This document shows positions 1 through 8,527 of a stretch of 64,000 nt of DNA, piece by piece. The position numbers were made by a program, and so were the translations under genes. The notes under the pieces are model-generated. The model saw only the letters and a program-made list of their open reading frames with translations, searched no databases and was not told where the DNA came from. Source of the stretch: JACPFV01 sp038043245 (GTDB lineage Bacteria > Pseudomonadota > Gammaproteobacteria > Nevskiales > Nevskiaceae); the NCBI GenBank assembly GCA_038043245.1, contig JBBTCH010000001.1, forward strand, positions 186,001 through 250,000, in the 5' to 3' direction. Position 1 is the stretch's first letter. Every line of letters begins with the position of its first letter.

Positions 1-2
1 AT

Positions 3-164
3 GCCTATGGACGGCCAAGGCCATTGGCGCTGATTTCAGCTTTACTGCGATCCCCCTCGGCTGCGTTCGCTCTGCCACGTCTGGCCGCCAGCATGAATCG
101 GGCGCTGTCGGCGCTCAGCGCAATCGTGGAAAAATCAGGGCCGCATTTCGGGTGGAAGACATGA
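3..164 (+). CDS. 3' end of an unidentified upstream gene (partial)
   Basis: An open frame enters from the left edge and ends with TGA at 162-164, overlapping the hpnA ATG at 161 as ATGA. This is the usual sign of translational coupling. About 53 residues are visible; they are Ala/Leu/Ser rich and end in ...HFGWKT. I recognise no motif. Its place directly before hpnA suggests it belongs to the hopanoid operon, but that is inference from position. The hpnA frame is also open back to the window edge, so the 5' assignment is not certain. Confidence 0.45.
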   Translation, partial: AYGRPRPLALISALLRSPSAAFALPRLAASMNRALSALSAIVEKSGPHFGWKT

Positions 165-1168
165 CGGTTGTTGCAACGCCTCGGCTGAGTCTGGTCACCG
201 GCGCCACCGGCTTTGTCGGTTCCGCGGTAGTTCGACGATTACTGAAAGCAGGCAGTGCAGTGCGTGTTCTGGCGCGGCCCGGTTCGGATCGGCGCAATCT
301 GCTGGGTCTCGACGTCGAAGTCGTCGAAGGCGACCTGACGAACCCGCCGTCGCTCGCACGCGCCTGCGCCGGCTGCGACGCGCTGTTTCATGTCGCTGCC
401 GATTACAGAACCTGGGCGCCGAAATCGCAGGAGCTGTATCGCGCCAACGTCGACGGCACTCGCGCGGTGTTGCAGGCGGCGAGCGGGGCGGGCGTCCGGC
501 GTGTGGTCTACACCAGCAGTGTCGCCGTACTCGGCATCCCCAAGGACGGAACGCCCGGCGACGAGGAAACGCCGGTCAGCGTCAACGACATGATCGGCCA
601 CTACAAGCGCTCCAAGTTCCTAGCCGAAGAGGTCGCTGACGAATTCTTCAAGGCGGGCTTGCCCATCGTCATCGTCAATCCTTCGACGCCGATCGGCCCG
701 CGCGACATCAAGCCGACGCCGACCGGACGCGTCGTGCGCGAAGCCGCTGCCGGGAAAATGCCGGCGTATGTCGATACCGGGCTGAACATCGTTCATGTGG
801 ACGATTGCGCCGAAGGCCATTGGCTGGCGTATCAAAAAGGCCGGGTGGGTGAGCGTTACGTGCTTGGCGGGACCGACATGGCGTTGCGCGAAATTCTTGA
901 AATGATCGCGACTATCGTCGGCCGCAAGCCGCCCAAGCTGCGATTGCCGCATGCGGCAGTGATGCCGGTGGCGTATGTCGCCGAGGCGGTCGCCAAGCTC
1001 ACCGGCATCGCGCCGGTGGCCACGATCGAAGAGGTGCGGATGTCGAAGAAGCTGATGTATTTTTCCAGCGACAAGGCGCGTCGGGAGCTGGGTTATGCGC
1101 CGCGTCCTCCGCGAAAAGCGCTGGAAGATGCCATTCAGTGGTTCCGTGACAACGGATATCTGGGCTGA
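161..1168 (+). CDS. hpnA: Hopanoid-associated NAD-dependent sugar epimerase HpnA
   Basis: This is a 335-residue extended short-chain dehydrogenase. The N-terminus carries the Rossmann motif TGATGFVG. The YxxxK catalytic pair is visible as YKRSK, and a VVYTSSVAVLG strand supplies the usual Ser. Length and layout match HpnA, an NAD(P)-dependent epimerase/dehydratase found in hopanoid operons; its exact substrate is not settled. I chose ATG 161, which overlaps the preceding stop. An in-frame GTG at 152 would add three residues. It is followed after 94 bp by the mevalonate genes, with hpnH and hpnB further down the same strand, which supports the hopanoid assignment. Confidence 0.85.
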   Translation: MTVVATPRLSLVTGATGFVGSAVVRRLLKAGSAVRVLARPGSDRRNLLGLDVEVVEGDLTNPPSLARACAGCDALFHVAADYRTWAPKSQELYRANVDGTRAVLQAASGAGVRRVVYTSSVAVLGIPKDGTPGDEETPVSVNDMIGHYKRSKFLAEEVADEFFKAGLPIVIVNPSTPIGPRDIKPTPTGRVVREAAAGKMPAYVDTGLNIVHVDDCAEGHWLAYQKGRVGERYVLGGTDMALREILEMIATIVGRKPPKLRLPHAAVMPVAYVAEAVAKLTGIAPVATIEEVRMSKKLMYFSSDKARRELGYAPRPPRKALEDAIQWFRDNGYLG

Positions 1169-1262
1169 TTCCTGACATTAAAAGCCAGTGCATGTTGCGG
1201 TGCAGCAAGGTAAAATGAACGCCGTTGAAATAAACATCTAAGGCTTTGATTAAGAAGCAGTG

Positions 1263-2249
1263 ATGAATACCGCAACCGCATTGGCCCACCCCAATATCGC
1301 CCTGGTTAAATACTGGGGCAAGCGCGATGCTGTGCTCAATCTGCCTGCGGTCGGTTCGCTGTCCATCACCCTGGATAAGATCTGGACGCAAACCCGGGTG
1401 AGTTTTGATCCCCAGTTCAAGCAGGACAGTCTGAGTCTCAACAATCGCGAAGACGCAGGCGAATCCAAGCGTGTCAGCGCCTGCCTGGACCTGTTGCGTA
1501 AACGCGCCGGGGTCGATTGGAAGGCTCGGATCGAGAGCCAGAACAACTTCCCCACCGCCGCCGGTCTCGCTTCCTCCGCCTCGGGATTCGCCGCGCTGGT
1601 GGTTGCGGGTGAGCAGGCCTTGGGGCTCAAGCTGGCGGCCGAAGAAAAATCAGCATTGGCGCGTCAAGGTTCGGGTTCCGCCGCGCGCTCGATTTTCGGA
1701 GGCTATGTGGAGTGGGCTCGTGGCACGCGCGCCGATGGCAGCGACTCCGTCGCCAAACCCCTGCTCGATGCCGACGCGTGGCCGCTCGGTGTCGCCGTGG
1801 CGATCACCTCCACCGCCGCCAAGGAAACCGGTTCGACCGAGGGCATGAATCGCTCGGCCGAGACTTCGCCGTACCAGCAGGCCTGGGTGGATTCCCAGGA
1901 ACAGGACCTGACGGTTGCACGCGCGGCGATCCGGTCACGCGATTTCGAGAAACTGGCCGAGATCTCCGAACACAGCTGCCTGAAGATGCACGCACTGGCG
2001 CTGTCGGCGCGTCCGGGCTTGATTTACTGGAACGGTGCGACGGTCGAAGGCATGCGCCGTATCCGTGCGCTGCGAGCGCAGGGGTGTCCGGTGTTTTTCA
2101 CCGTGGACGCCGGTCCGCAGCTGAAAGCCGTCTGTGCGCCGGAAGCGCTGGCAAAAGTCAGCGCCGCGCTGCGTGAGATTCCGGGCGTGCTCAACGTGAT
2201 TGAAACCGGACTCGGGCAGGGCGCCCGCATTGTGGAGTCGTCGTCGTGA
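1263..2249 (+). CDS. mvaD: Diphosphomevalonate decarboxylase
   Basis: This is a 328-residue GHMP-superfamily protein that converts mevalonate 5-diphosphate to isopentenyl diphosphate with ATP. The N-terminal signature NIALVKYWGK is diagnostic of the family. The nucleotide loop reads GLASSASGFAALV. GSGSAARSIFGG follows, and the catalytic Asp lies in FFTVDAGPQ (about residue 282). ATG 1263 is preferred; an in-frame GTG lies immediately before it, and the ribosome site (AAGAAG) is weak. The 94-bp gap before it is the largest within the first part of the operon and holds a TAAAAT hexamer at 1211, but no convincing -35. The stop overlaps the next start (TGATG). Confidence 0.95.
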   Translation: MNTATALAHPNIALVKYWGKRDAVLNLPAVGSLSITLDKIWTQTRVSFDPQFKQDSLSLNNREDAGESKRVSACLDLLRKRAGVDWKARIESQNNFPTAAGLASSASGFAALVVAGEQALGLKLAAEEKSALARQGSGSAARSIFGGYVEWARGTRADGSDSVAKPLLDADAWPLGVAVAITSTAAKETGSTEGMNRSAETSPYQQAWVDSQEQDLTVARAAIRSRDFEKLAEISEHSCLKMHALALSARPGLIYWNGATVEGMRRIRALRAQGCPVFFTVDAGPQLKAVCAPEALAKVSAALREIPGVLNVIETGLGQGARIVESSS

Positions 2250-3316
2250 TGGATGTCGTCGCCAGCGCGCCTGGAAAACTGGTACTGCTCGGTGAATACG
2301 CCGTGCTTGAAGGCGCGCCCGCGCTGGTGATGGCGATCAACCGCCGCGCCCGCGTGCGCATCAGCGCGCAGCCCGGTGCCGCATGCGAAGTCAGCGCGCC
2401 CGATCTGGGTATTGCCGCCTGCGCCCTGCGTTTTGATTCTGTGGGCATGCCCGACTGGTCGGCCGACGCCGATGCTGGCGCGAAACTGCGGCTGGTGGAT
2501 CAGGTGATTCGTGGTCTGGCAAAAGATTCGTTGACGCTTCCGGCTGGCCGCGGCTTTAAGCTCGCGCTCGACACTGCGGAGTTTTTCGATGCCGATTCGG
2601 TGGCGCGTCCCAAGCTGGGCCTTGGTTCCAGTGCAGCGCTGACGGTGGCACTGGCCTCGGCGCTGGCGGTGTTCGCCGGGCGCGGGGCGGTCACCGCCAA
2701 TCGCAAAGTCTGGCTCGACAAATTGCTGGTTTTGCATCGCGATTTTCAGGACGGGCGCGGCAGCGGCGTCGATGTGGCGGCCAGTCTGGTCGGCGGATTG
2801 ATGTCTTATCGTCTGCGTACGGCTGGTGCGGAACCGTTCTGTGAGGCGCTGGATTGGCGGCCGATGAGCCTGAAACACCTGAGTATCTGGTCGGGTAAGG
2901 CGGCGTCCACCAGCAACCTGCTCGGCGCGCTGGCGCAATGGCGCCAATCGCACGAGGCCGAGTATCAGGCTCACATGAAGGCACTGACCGTGATCGCAGG
3001 GGTTTCGCGACAGGCTGTGCTGGATCAACGGGGTGACCGGTTGCTGGAAGCGGTCACCGGCTATGCCGGCGAGTTGCGTGAATTTTCTGCCGCCACCGGC
3101 TTGCAGATTTTCTCGCCGGAGCACGAGCAATTGACTAAACTCGCCGCGCAATCCGGCGTCTGTTACAAATCCTGCGGCGCGGGTGGCGGCGATTTCGGCA
3201 TCGCACTGACGCCGGATGCGGAACGCCTCGCCGACGCGCGCAAGCGCATCGTGGCTGCGGGGTTTCGCTGCCCACCGCTATCCTGCGACGAACAAGGCTT
3301 GCATCTGGACTATTGA
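2249..3316 (+). CDS. mvaK2: Phosphomevalonate kinase
   Basis: This is a 355-residue GHMP kinase, predicted to phosphorylate mevalonate 5-phosphate. It opens with APGKLVLLGEYAVLEG. The ATP loop is LGLGSSAAL, followed by GRGSGVDVAAS. The C-terminal glycine-rich motif SCGAGGGDFGIAL is typical of phosphomevalonate kinase rather than mevalonate kinase. The start ATG overlaps the mvaD stop as TGATG, and a GGAG lies 11 nt upstream. Together with MvaD and the downstream fusion protein it completes the classical lower pathway, so a decarboxylase-first variant route is not needed. Confidence 0.88.
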   Translation: MDVVASAPGKLVLLGEYAVLEGAPALVMAINRRARVRISAQPGAACEVSAPDLGIAACALRFDSVGMPDWSADADAGAKLRLVDQVIRGLAKDSLTLPAGRGFKLALDTAEFFDADSVARPKLGLGSSAALTVALASALAVFAGRGAVTANRKVWLDKLLVLHRDFQDGRGSGVDVAASLVGGLMSYRLRTAGAEPFCEALDWRPMSLKHLSIWSGKAASTSNLLGALAQWRQSHEAEYQAHMKALTVIAGVSRQAVLDQRGDRLLEAVTGYAGELREFSAATGLQIFSPEHEQLTKLAAQSGVCYKSCGAGGGDFGIALTPDAERLADARKRIVAAGFRCPPLSCDEQGLHLDY

Positions 3317-3329
3317 TTGGATCGCTGAA

Positions 3330-5600
3330 ATGACCACTGCCAACGACAAGTCGCGGTTCCCGGAGTTCTACAAGCTCTCGGTGGCCGATCGCGTGCGCGT
3401 GATGCGCGAGCGTGGCTGGCTGACCGAGGCCGATTATCAGGCACTGATCTCCGGCGAGCACACGCTGAAGATCCAGAAAGCCGACAAGATGATCGAGAAC
3501 GTCGTCGGCGTGATGGGCCTGCCGGTCGGCCTCGGTCTGAATTTCTTCATCAACGGCCGTGATTACATCGTGCCGCTGGTGGTCGAGGAGCCTTCCATCG
3601 TCGCCGCGCTTTCATCCGCGGCCAAGATCGTACGCGCCGGCGGCGGCTTCAAGACTGACAGCACCGAGTCCATCCTCATCGGGCAGGTGCAGGTGGTCGA
3701 TATCCCTCAGGTCGCCAAGGCGCAGGCCGCACTGCTGCGGCGCAAGGCCGAGATCCTCAATCTCGCCAACAGCCTGCATCCGCAGATGGTGGCGCGCGGC
3801 GGCGGCGCCAAGGACTTGGAGGTGCATCTGCACCCGCTGCCGGACCAGCGCGACATGCTGGTGGTGCACCTGCTGGTGGACACCTGCGATGCGATGGGCG
3901 CAAACCTGGTCAACACCATGTGCGAAGGCGTCGCCTCGCTGGTCGAGTCCATCACCGACGGCAAGGTATTCCTGCGCATCCTGTCGAATCTCACGGACCG
4001 CGCCGTGGTGCGCGCGCGTTGCGTGATCCCCGTCGAAAAACTTGAGGGCAAGGGCTACAGCGGCGAACAGGTACGCGACGGCATCATCCTCGCCACTGAT
4101 TTTGCTTCGGTGGACCCGTATCGCGCCGCCACCCACAACAAGGGCGTGATGAATGGCGTGGACGCGGTGGCGCTGGCCACCGGCAACGACTGGCGCGCGA
4201 TTGAAGCCGCCGCGCATGCCTACGCCGCACGCGGTGGACGCTACACCTCGCTGACGCGCTGGTCGCGCGGGATCAAGAAAGGTGAAGAAGGCGCGCTGGT
4301 GGGTGAAATCGAGATCCCGATGAAGGTCGGCATCGTTGGCGGACCACTGCAATCCAACCCGACCGTCGCGTTGAATCACCGTCTGCTCGGCGTGAAATCT
4401 GCGAGAGAGCTGGCCGAAATCATGGGCGCGGTTGGTCTAGCGCAGAATTTCTCTGCTTTGCGTGCTCTGACCACCGAAGGCATCCAGCAGGGCCATATGA
4501 CCCTGCACGCGCGCAGCGTGACGATGGCAGCGGGAACTCCGCCGGAATTGTTCGAGACCGTGGTCGAGCGCCTGCTGGAGTCCGGCGAAATCAAGATCTG
4601 GAAAGCCCAGGAAATCCTGGTCAGTGTGCGCAAGCAGGAGCGTGGTGTTGAGCCCACGATCCAGCCGCACCCGCGCGCGCACGGACACGGCAAGGTGATT
4701 CTGTTGGGCGAACATGCGGTGGTTTACGGTTCGCACGCGATTGCCGCGCCGGTGCCGCTGGCGATTCAGGCGGCGGTGCAGGACACCGACGCCGGTGGCG
4801 TCGACATGCTGATTCCGCGCTGGGGCGTCGAATACCGCCTGCACAAGGACCCGGCGCATCGCGACTCGTACCAGAAGTCGCTGGGCATCATCTTCGACAA
4901 GTTGGGTCTCACCGAACGTTCGATGCGCATCGAAGTGTTCCCAGGTGTGCCGCGGGCGATGGGCCTTGGCGGCTCGGCGGCGATGGCGGTGGCGATCATC
5001 CGTGCACTCGACGCGCACTTTGATCTCAAGATCGACGACGCGCAGGTCAACGCGCTGGCGTTCGAGTGCGAAAAAGTCGCGCATGGCACGCCGTCCGGCA
5101 TTGATAACACGGTGGCCACCTATGGCAAGTTCCTGCTCTATAAACGTGCCACGGATACGCAGCCGGCATTGATGCAGGACATCGAAAATCCGAAACCGAT
5201 CCCGCTGGTGGTGGGCCTCAGCGGCAAGGAAAGCCTGACTGCGAAAACCGTGGGTGGCGTGCGCACGGCGTGGCAGCGCAACCCGGAACTGTACGAGCGC
5301 ATCTTCCGCGAGATTGACGGACTGACCCTGCAGGGCGTGGGCGCGATCCGTAAATACGATCTGGAGCATCTCGGCGAACTGATGAACGTTTGCCACGGCC
5401 TGCTCAACGCGTTGCGCGTCTCCAGCTGGGAGCTTGAAGAGCTGGTGCAGATTGCGCGCGAAAACGGCGCGCTGGGTGCCAAGCTCACGGGTGGTGGCGG
5501 TGGCGGTTCGATGATCGCGCTGTGTCCAGAAAACCCTGAGAAAGTGATGACAGCAATGCGTGAGGCGGGCTATCAGGCGATGGAGGTGAAGCTTGGCTAA
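3330..5600 (+). CDS. mvaA: HMG-CoA reductase (class II) fused to mevalonate kinase
   Basis: This is a 756-residue bifunctional protein in a single uninterrupted frame. Residues 1 to about 440 are a class II (Pseudomonas mevalonii-like) HMG-CoA reductase. The catalytic set is present: Glu87 in EEPSIVAA, Lys271 in ATHNKGVMNG, Asp287 in TGNDWRA and His393 in LHARS. After a short Pro/His/Arg linker (PHPRAHGHGK), residues from about 448 on are a complete mevalonate kinase: GHGKVILLGEHAVVYG, the ATP loop MGLGGSAAMA, GTPSGIDNTVATYG with the catalytic Asp, and KLTGGGGGGSMIAL. The start at 3330 is chosen because family similarity begins there; an earlier in-frame start would overlap mvaK2 without homology. 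Two consecutive steps, HMG-CoA to mevalonate to mevalonate 5-phosphate, are therefore joined in one chain. Confidence 0.93.
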   Translation: MTTANDKSRFPEFYKLSVADRVRVMRERGWLTEADYQALISGEHTLKIQKADKMIENVVGVMGLPVGLGLNFFINGRDYIVPLVVEEPSIVAALSSAAKIVRAGGGFKTDSTESILIGQVQVVDIPQVAKAQAALLRRKAEILNLANSLHPQMVARGGGAKDLEVHLHPLPDQRDMLVVHLLVDTCDAMGANLVNTMCEGVASLVESITDGKVFLRILSNLTDRAVVRARCVIPVEKLEGKGYSGEQVRDGIILATDFASVDPYRAATHNKGVMNGVDAVALATGNDWRAIEAAAHAYAARGGRYTSLTRWSRGIKKGEEGALVGEIEIPMKVGIVGGPLQSNPTVALNHRLLGVKSARELAEIMGAVGLAQNFSALRALTTEGIQQGHMTLHARSVTMAAGTPPELFETVVERLLESGEIKIWKAQEILVSVRKQERGVEPTIQPHPRAHGHGKVILLGEHAVVYGSHAIAAPVPLAIQAAVQDTDAGGVDMLIPRWGVEYRLHKDPAHRDSYQKSLGIIFDKLGLTERSMRIEVFPGVPRAMGLGGSAAMAVAIIRALDAHFDLKIDDAQVNALAFECEKVAHGTPSGIDNTVATYGKFLLYKRATDTQPALMQDIENPKPIPLVVGLSGKESLTAKTVGGVRTAWQRNPELYERIFREIDGLTLQGVGAIRKYDLEHLGELMNVCHGLLNALRVSSWELEELVQIARENGALGAKLTGGGGGGSMIALCPENPEKVMTAMREAGYQAMEVKLG
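5583..5589 (+). promoter_or_regulatory. Strong Shine-Dalgarno deciding a TTG start for idi
   Basis: GGAGGTGA lies inside the last codons of the fusion gene, with the GGAGG core ending five bases before TTG at 5593. No ATG or GTG is placed equally well for the isomerase. The site therefore supports initiation at TTG with an 8-bp overlap of the two reading frames. Confidence 0.7.
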
Positions 5601-6156
5601 CGACAACGCATCCCGCATCGTCTCGTTCGACGACGAGCCACTGGTGCTGGTGGATGCGAACGATCAAGAGGTCGGCTTTCTCGACAAGGCCGCCGCGCAC
5701 CGCGGCAAGGGCACTTTGCACCGTGCTTTTTCTTTGTTCATCTTCAATACGCGTGGCGAACTGCTGCTGACTCAGCGCGCCGCTGGCAAGCGACTCTGGG
5801 GCGGATACTGGTCGAATAGCTGCTGCAGTCATCCGCGTCGCGGCGAAACCATCGAATCGGCGATACATCGCCGTCTCGATGAGGAGCTGGGGTTGAAAGC
5901 ACCGCTGCAATTTCTGTTCAAGTTCGAATACCAGGCGCAGTTCGACGCTGACGGCGCCGAACACGAGTTGTGTTGGGTTTATGCGGGCCGCAGCGATAAT
6001 GCGCCGCGCGTCAATCCCACCGAGATTTCTGGCATGCGTTACATCGCGGCTGATGCGCTGGACGCCGAGATTGCCAAAACACCCGAGGTCTTCACGCCTT
6101 GGTTCAAGCTGGAGTGGGCGCGCATCCGCAAAGAGTTCGCTACATTTACGTCGTAA
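5593..6156 (+). CDS. idi: Isopentenyl-diphosphate delta-isomerase, type 1
   Basis: This is a 187-residue Nudix-fold isomerase interconverting IPP and DMAPP. The metal-binding His lies in GTLHRAFS. The catalytic Cys is in NSCCSHP (probably Cys78), and the catalytic Glu region is EHELCWVY. A Nudix helix follows (ESAIHRRLDEELGL). Length matches type 1 enzymes. Translation most likely starts at TTG 5593 behind a near-perfect Shine-Dalgarno sequence, overlapping the fusion gene by 8 bp. Mevalonate-pathway organisms need an isomerase because MvaD yields only IPP, so its presence fits the cluster. Confidence 0.94.
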   Translation: MANDNASRIVSFDDEPLVLVDANDQEVGFLDKAAAHRGKGTLHRAFSLFIFNTRGELLLTQRAAGKRLWGGYWSNSCCSHPRRGETIESAIHRRLDEELGLKAPLQFLFKFEYQAQFDADGAEHELCWVYAGRSDNAPRVNPTEISGMRYIAADALDAEIAKTPEVFTPWFKLEWARIRKEFATFTS

Positions 6157-6184
6157 CCCTTATTTAACTGAGTACGGAGAAGTC

Positions 6185-7324
6185 ATGGGTATCCCGCTGA
6201 TTCAACAAGCCAAAGTCGCCAAATACATCATCGGCAAGAAATTGTCCGGCGAAAAACGCTATCCGCTGGTGTTGATGCTGGAGCCGTTGTTCCAGTGCAA
6301 TCTGGCCTGCGCCGGTTGCGGAAAAATCGACTATCCCGAAGACGATCTTAAAAAGCGCATGAGCGTCGAAGACGCGCTGCGCGCAGTGGACGAGTGCGGT
6401 GCGCCAGTCGTTACCATCCCTGGCGGCGAACCGCTGATCCACAAGGAAATGCCGCAGATCGTCGAGGGCATCCTTGCGCGCAAGAAGTTCATCTACCTGT
6501 GCACCAACGCGATCCTGCTGCCCAAGCACATCGATTCGTACAAGCCGAGCCCGTACTTCACCTGGTCGATCCATCTCGACGGCATGAAGGAACGCCACGA
6601 CGAATCCGTGTGCATGGAAGGCGTATTCGAAAAGGCGGTGAAGGCGATCAAGCTGGCGCTCGACAAGGGTTTCCGCGTCACCGTCAATTGCACGCTTTTT
6701 TCAGGTGAAAAGCCCGAGGAGATCGCCGAGTTTTTCGATTACGCCATGTCGCTCGGCGTCGAGGGCATCACGGTTTCTCCGGGCTACAGCTACCAGCATG
6801 CGCCGCGCCAGGACGTGTTCATGGGCCGCACCCAGTCGAAGAACCTGTTCCGCGAAGTGTTCAAGCTCGGCAAGACGCGCAAAACCAAGTGGGTGTTCAA
6901 CCAGTCGCCGATGTTCATGGATTTCATCGCCGGCAATCAGTCGTACCAGTGCACGCCCTGGGCCAACCCGACCTACAACATCTTTGGCTGGCAGAAACCC
7001 TGCTACCTGCTGGTGGACGAGGGCTACGCCAAGACCTACAAGGAATTAATGGAGACGGCGGCCTGGGATCAGTACGGCGTCGGCATCAACCCCAAGTGCG
7101 ACAACTGCATGGCGCATTGCGGCTTCGAGGGCACCGCGGTCAACGATGCGTTCTCGAATCCGCTGAAGGCGCTGAAAGTCATCATGAACGGCCCGCGCAC
7201 CGATGGTGAATTGGCCCCGGACCTGCCGATTCTCTATGGCAACCGTGCCGATGCCGCGGCAATCCGCATCCCGGTGAGCGCGATCCAGCGTTCGACGCCT
7301 GCGGGCGAGCATCGCGCGCACTAA
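6185..7324 (+). CDS. hpnH: Radical SAM adenosylhopane synthase HpnH
   Basis: This is a 379-residue radical SAM enzyme. The cluster motif CNLACAGC (Cys38, Cys42, Cys45; CX3CX2C) appears just after a conserved N-terminus beginning MGIPLIQQAKVAKYIIGKKL. The SAM-binding GGEPL is also present. HpnH joins the adenosyl group of SAM to diploptene, giving adenosylhopane, the first step in extended C35 hopanoids. The start at 6185 has GGAGAAG close upstream; a longer frame reaching back into idi has no family support. It sits 28 bp after idi and 21 bp before hpnB, on the same strand. Confidence 0.94.
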   Translation: MGIPLIQQAKVAKYIIGKKLSGEKRYPLVLMLEPLFQCNLACAGCGKIDYPEDDLKKRMSVEDALRAVDECGAPVVTIPGGEPLIHKEMPQIVEGILARKKFIYLCTNAILLPKHIDSYKPSPYFTWSIHLDGMKERHDESVCMEGVFEKAVKAIKLALDKGFRVTVNCTLFSGEKPEEIAEFFDYAMSLGVEGITVSPGYSYQHAPRQDVFMGRTQSKNLFREVFKLGKTRKTKWVFNQSPMFMDFIAGNQSYQCTPWANPTYNIFGWQKPCYLLVDEGYAKTYKELMETAAWDQYGVGINPKCDNCMAHCGFEGTAVNDAFSNPLKALKVIMNGPRTDGELAPDLPILYGNRADAAAIRIPVSAIQRSTPAGEHRAH

Positions 7325-7345
7325 GCGACTCAGTCGGAGCTCGAG

Positions 7346-8449
7346 GTGAGCCTCGCCTTGTGGGCAACGCTGCCTGCGGCCGTCATCTGGTTTGGCGTGC
7401 TGCTGGCGCCGTGGCGGCCGTGGAGCATGCGCGAGCGGATAGAAGCGGCTGATACCGATGCTGATCTCAGTGAAGTCACGGTGCTGATTCCGGCGCGCAA
7501 CGAGGCCGAAGTCATCACGCAGACGCTGGCATCGCTACAGCAACAAGGGCCGGGGCTGAAAATCATCGTGGTGGACGATCAGTCCACCGATGACACCGCC
7601 AAACTCGCACGCGCGTTCCCGAACGTCGAAGTGCTTGCCGGTAAACCTCTACCGGAAGACTGGGCCGGCAAACTGTGGGCGCTGGAGCAGGGGCGAGGGC
7701 AGGTACGGACACCGCTGACCCTGCTGCTCGACGCTGACATCGCGCTCAAGCCCGGCATGCTCGCCGCGCTGCTGGCGCAGCGCCGCAGCAGCGGCGCGAA
7801 CTTCGTTTCGTTGATGGCCGACCTGCGCCGCGACAGTTTCTGGGATCGTTTGCTGCTGCCGGCCTTCGTTTATTTTTTCAAACTGCTGTACCCATTCGCG
7901 CTGTCGAACTCGCGTTTTCCACATGTCGCCGCTGCCGCAGGCGGCTGCATTCTGGTTGAAACCGCCGCGCTGAAAAAAACCGGCGCCTTCGCCAGTTTGC
8001 GCGGCGCACTGATTGACGACTGCACGCTGGCGCGCCAGGTGAAAGGTGCGGGTTATAAAACCTGGACCGGCGTTTCACGCGGCGTCATCAGCCTGCGGCC
8101 GTATCGCACGCTTGCCTCGATTCACGACATGGTCGCGCGCTCGGCCTTCACCCAGCTACGCTATTCCACTCTGCTGCTGCTCACGGTGACGACGATTTTC
8201 GTCGCTGCATATTGGCTGCCGTTGGCGGTGTTGACTACCAGTGCTGGCGCCTTGGCCGCAGCCGCACTCATTGCGATGGCGGCAGGATATCTGCCGACCT
8301 TGCGCTATTACGAACTGTCGCCGTTGTGGGCGCTTTTGCTGCCGCTGACTGCGGCCCTGTATCTGGCGATGACCTGGAGTTCCGCCATCCGTTATTGGCG
8401 CGGCACGCGCTCGCAGTGGAAAAACCGCACCTACGTCCGTGCTGCATAA
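7346..8449 (+). CDS. hpnB: Hopanoid-associated family 2 glycosyltransferase HpnB
   Basis: This 367-residue protein has an N-terminal membrane segment, a GT-A type glycosyltransferase domain (LIPARNEAEVI, IVVDDQSTDDTA, LLDADI) and several hydrophobic helices in the last 110 residues. This architecture is that of HpnB, the glycosyltransferase encoded beside hpnA and hpnH in many hopanoid clusters; its acceptor is presumed to be a hopanoid intermediate. Translation starts at GTG 7346, with GGAG six bases upstream. It is a membrane protein acting at the inner membrane face. Confidence 0.88.
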   Translation: MSLALWATLPAAVIWFGVLLAPWRPWSMRERIEAADTDADLSEVTVLIPARNEAEVITQTLASLQQQGPGLKIIVVDDQSTDDTAKLARAFPNVEVLAGKPLPEDWAGKLWALEQGRGQVRTPLTLLLDADIALKPGMLAALLAQRRSSGANFVSLMADLRRDSFWDRLLLPAFVYFFKLLYPFALSNSRFPHVAAAAGGCILVETAALKKTGAFASLRGALIDDCTLARQVKGAGYKTWTGVSRGVISLRPYRTLASIHDMVARSAFTQLRYSTLLLLTVTTIFVAAYWLPLAVLTTSAGALAAAALIAMAAGYLPTLRYYELSPLWALLLPLTAALYLAMTWSSAIRYWRGTRSQWKNRTYVRAA

Positions 8450-8457
8450 ATTTAACT

Positions 8458-8513
8458 GTCATTCCGAGCGCAGCGAGGAATCTGATCAGACCCTTCGCTG
8501 CGCTCAGGGTGAC
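8458..8513. repeat. Palindromic dispersed repeat inside the operon
   Basis: The element is bounded by GTCA and TGAC and has perfect 11-base arms, GAGCGCAGCGA and TCGCTGCGCTC, around a short loop. It resembles the small palindromic intergenic repeats common in proteobacterial chromosomes. It lies between hpnB and the HMG-CoA synthase gene. Its right end is followed directly by that gene's AAGGAG ribosome site, so it could affect mRNA processing or expression of the last gene. Confidence 0.65.
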
Positions 8514-8527
8514 AACAAGGAGCAGAA

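Noticed and set aside
1169..1262. Internal promoter before mvaD
   Set aside because: TAAAAT at 1211 is a possible -10, but no acceptable -35 lies 16-18 bp upstream.
3216..3329. Upstream in-frame extension of the HMGR/MVK fusion
   Set aside because: It overlaps the end of the phosphomevalonate kinase gene and encodes Arg/Ala-rich text unlike any HMG-CoA reductase. Homology starts at ATG 3330.
4437..5618. Long open frame on the minus strand opposite the fusion gene
   Set aside because: It is a shadow of the G+C-rich coding strand: His/Arg/Gln-rich, no motif, no ribosome site.
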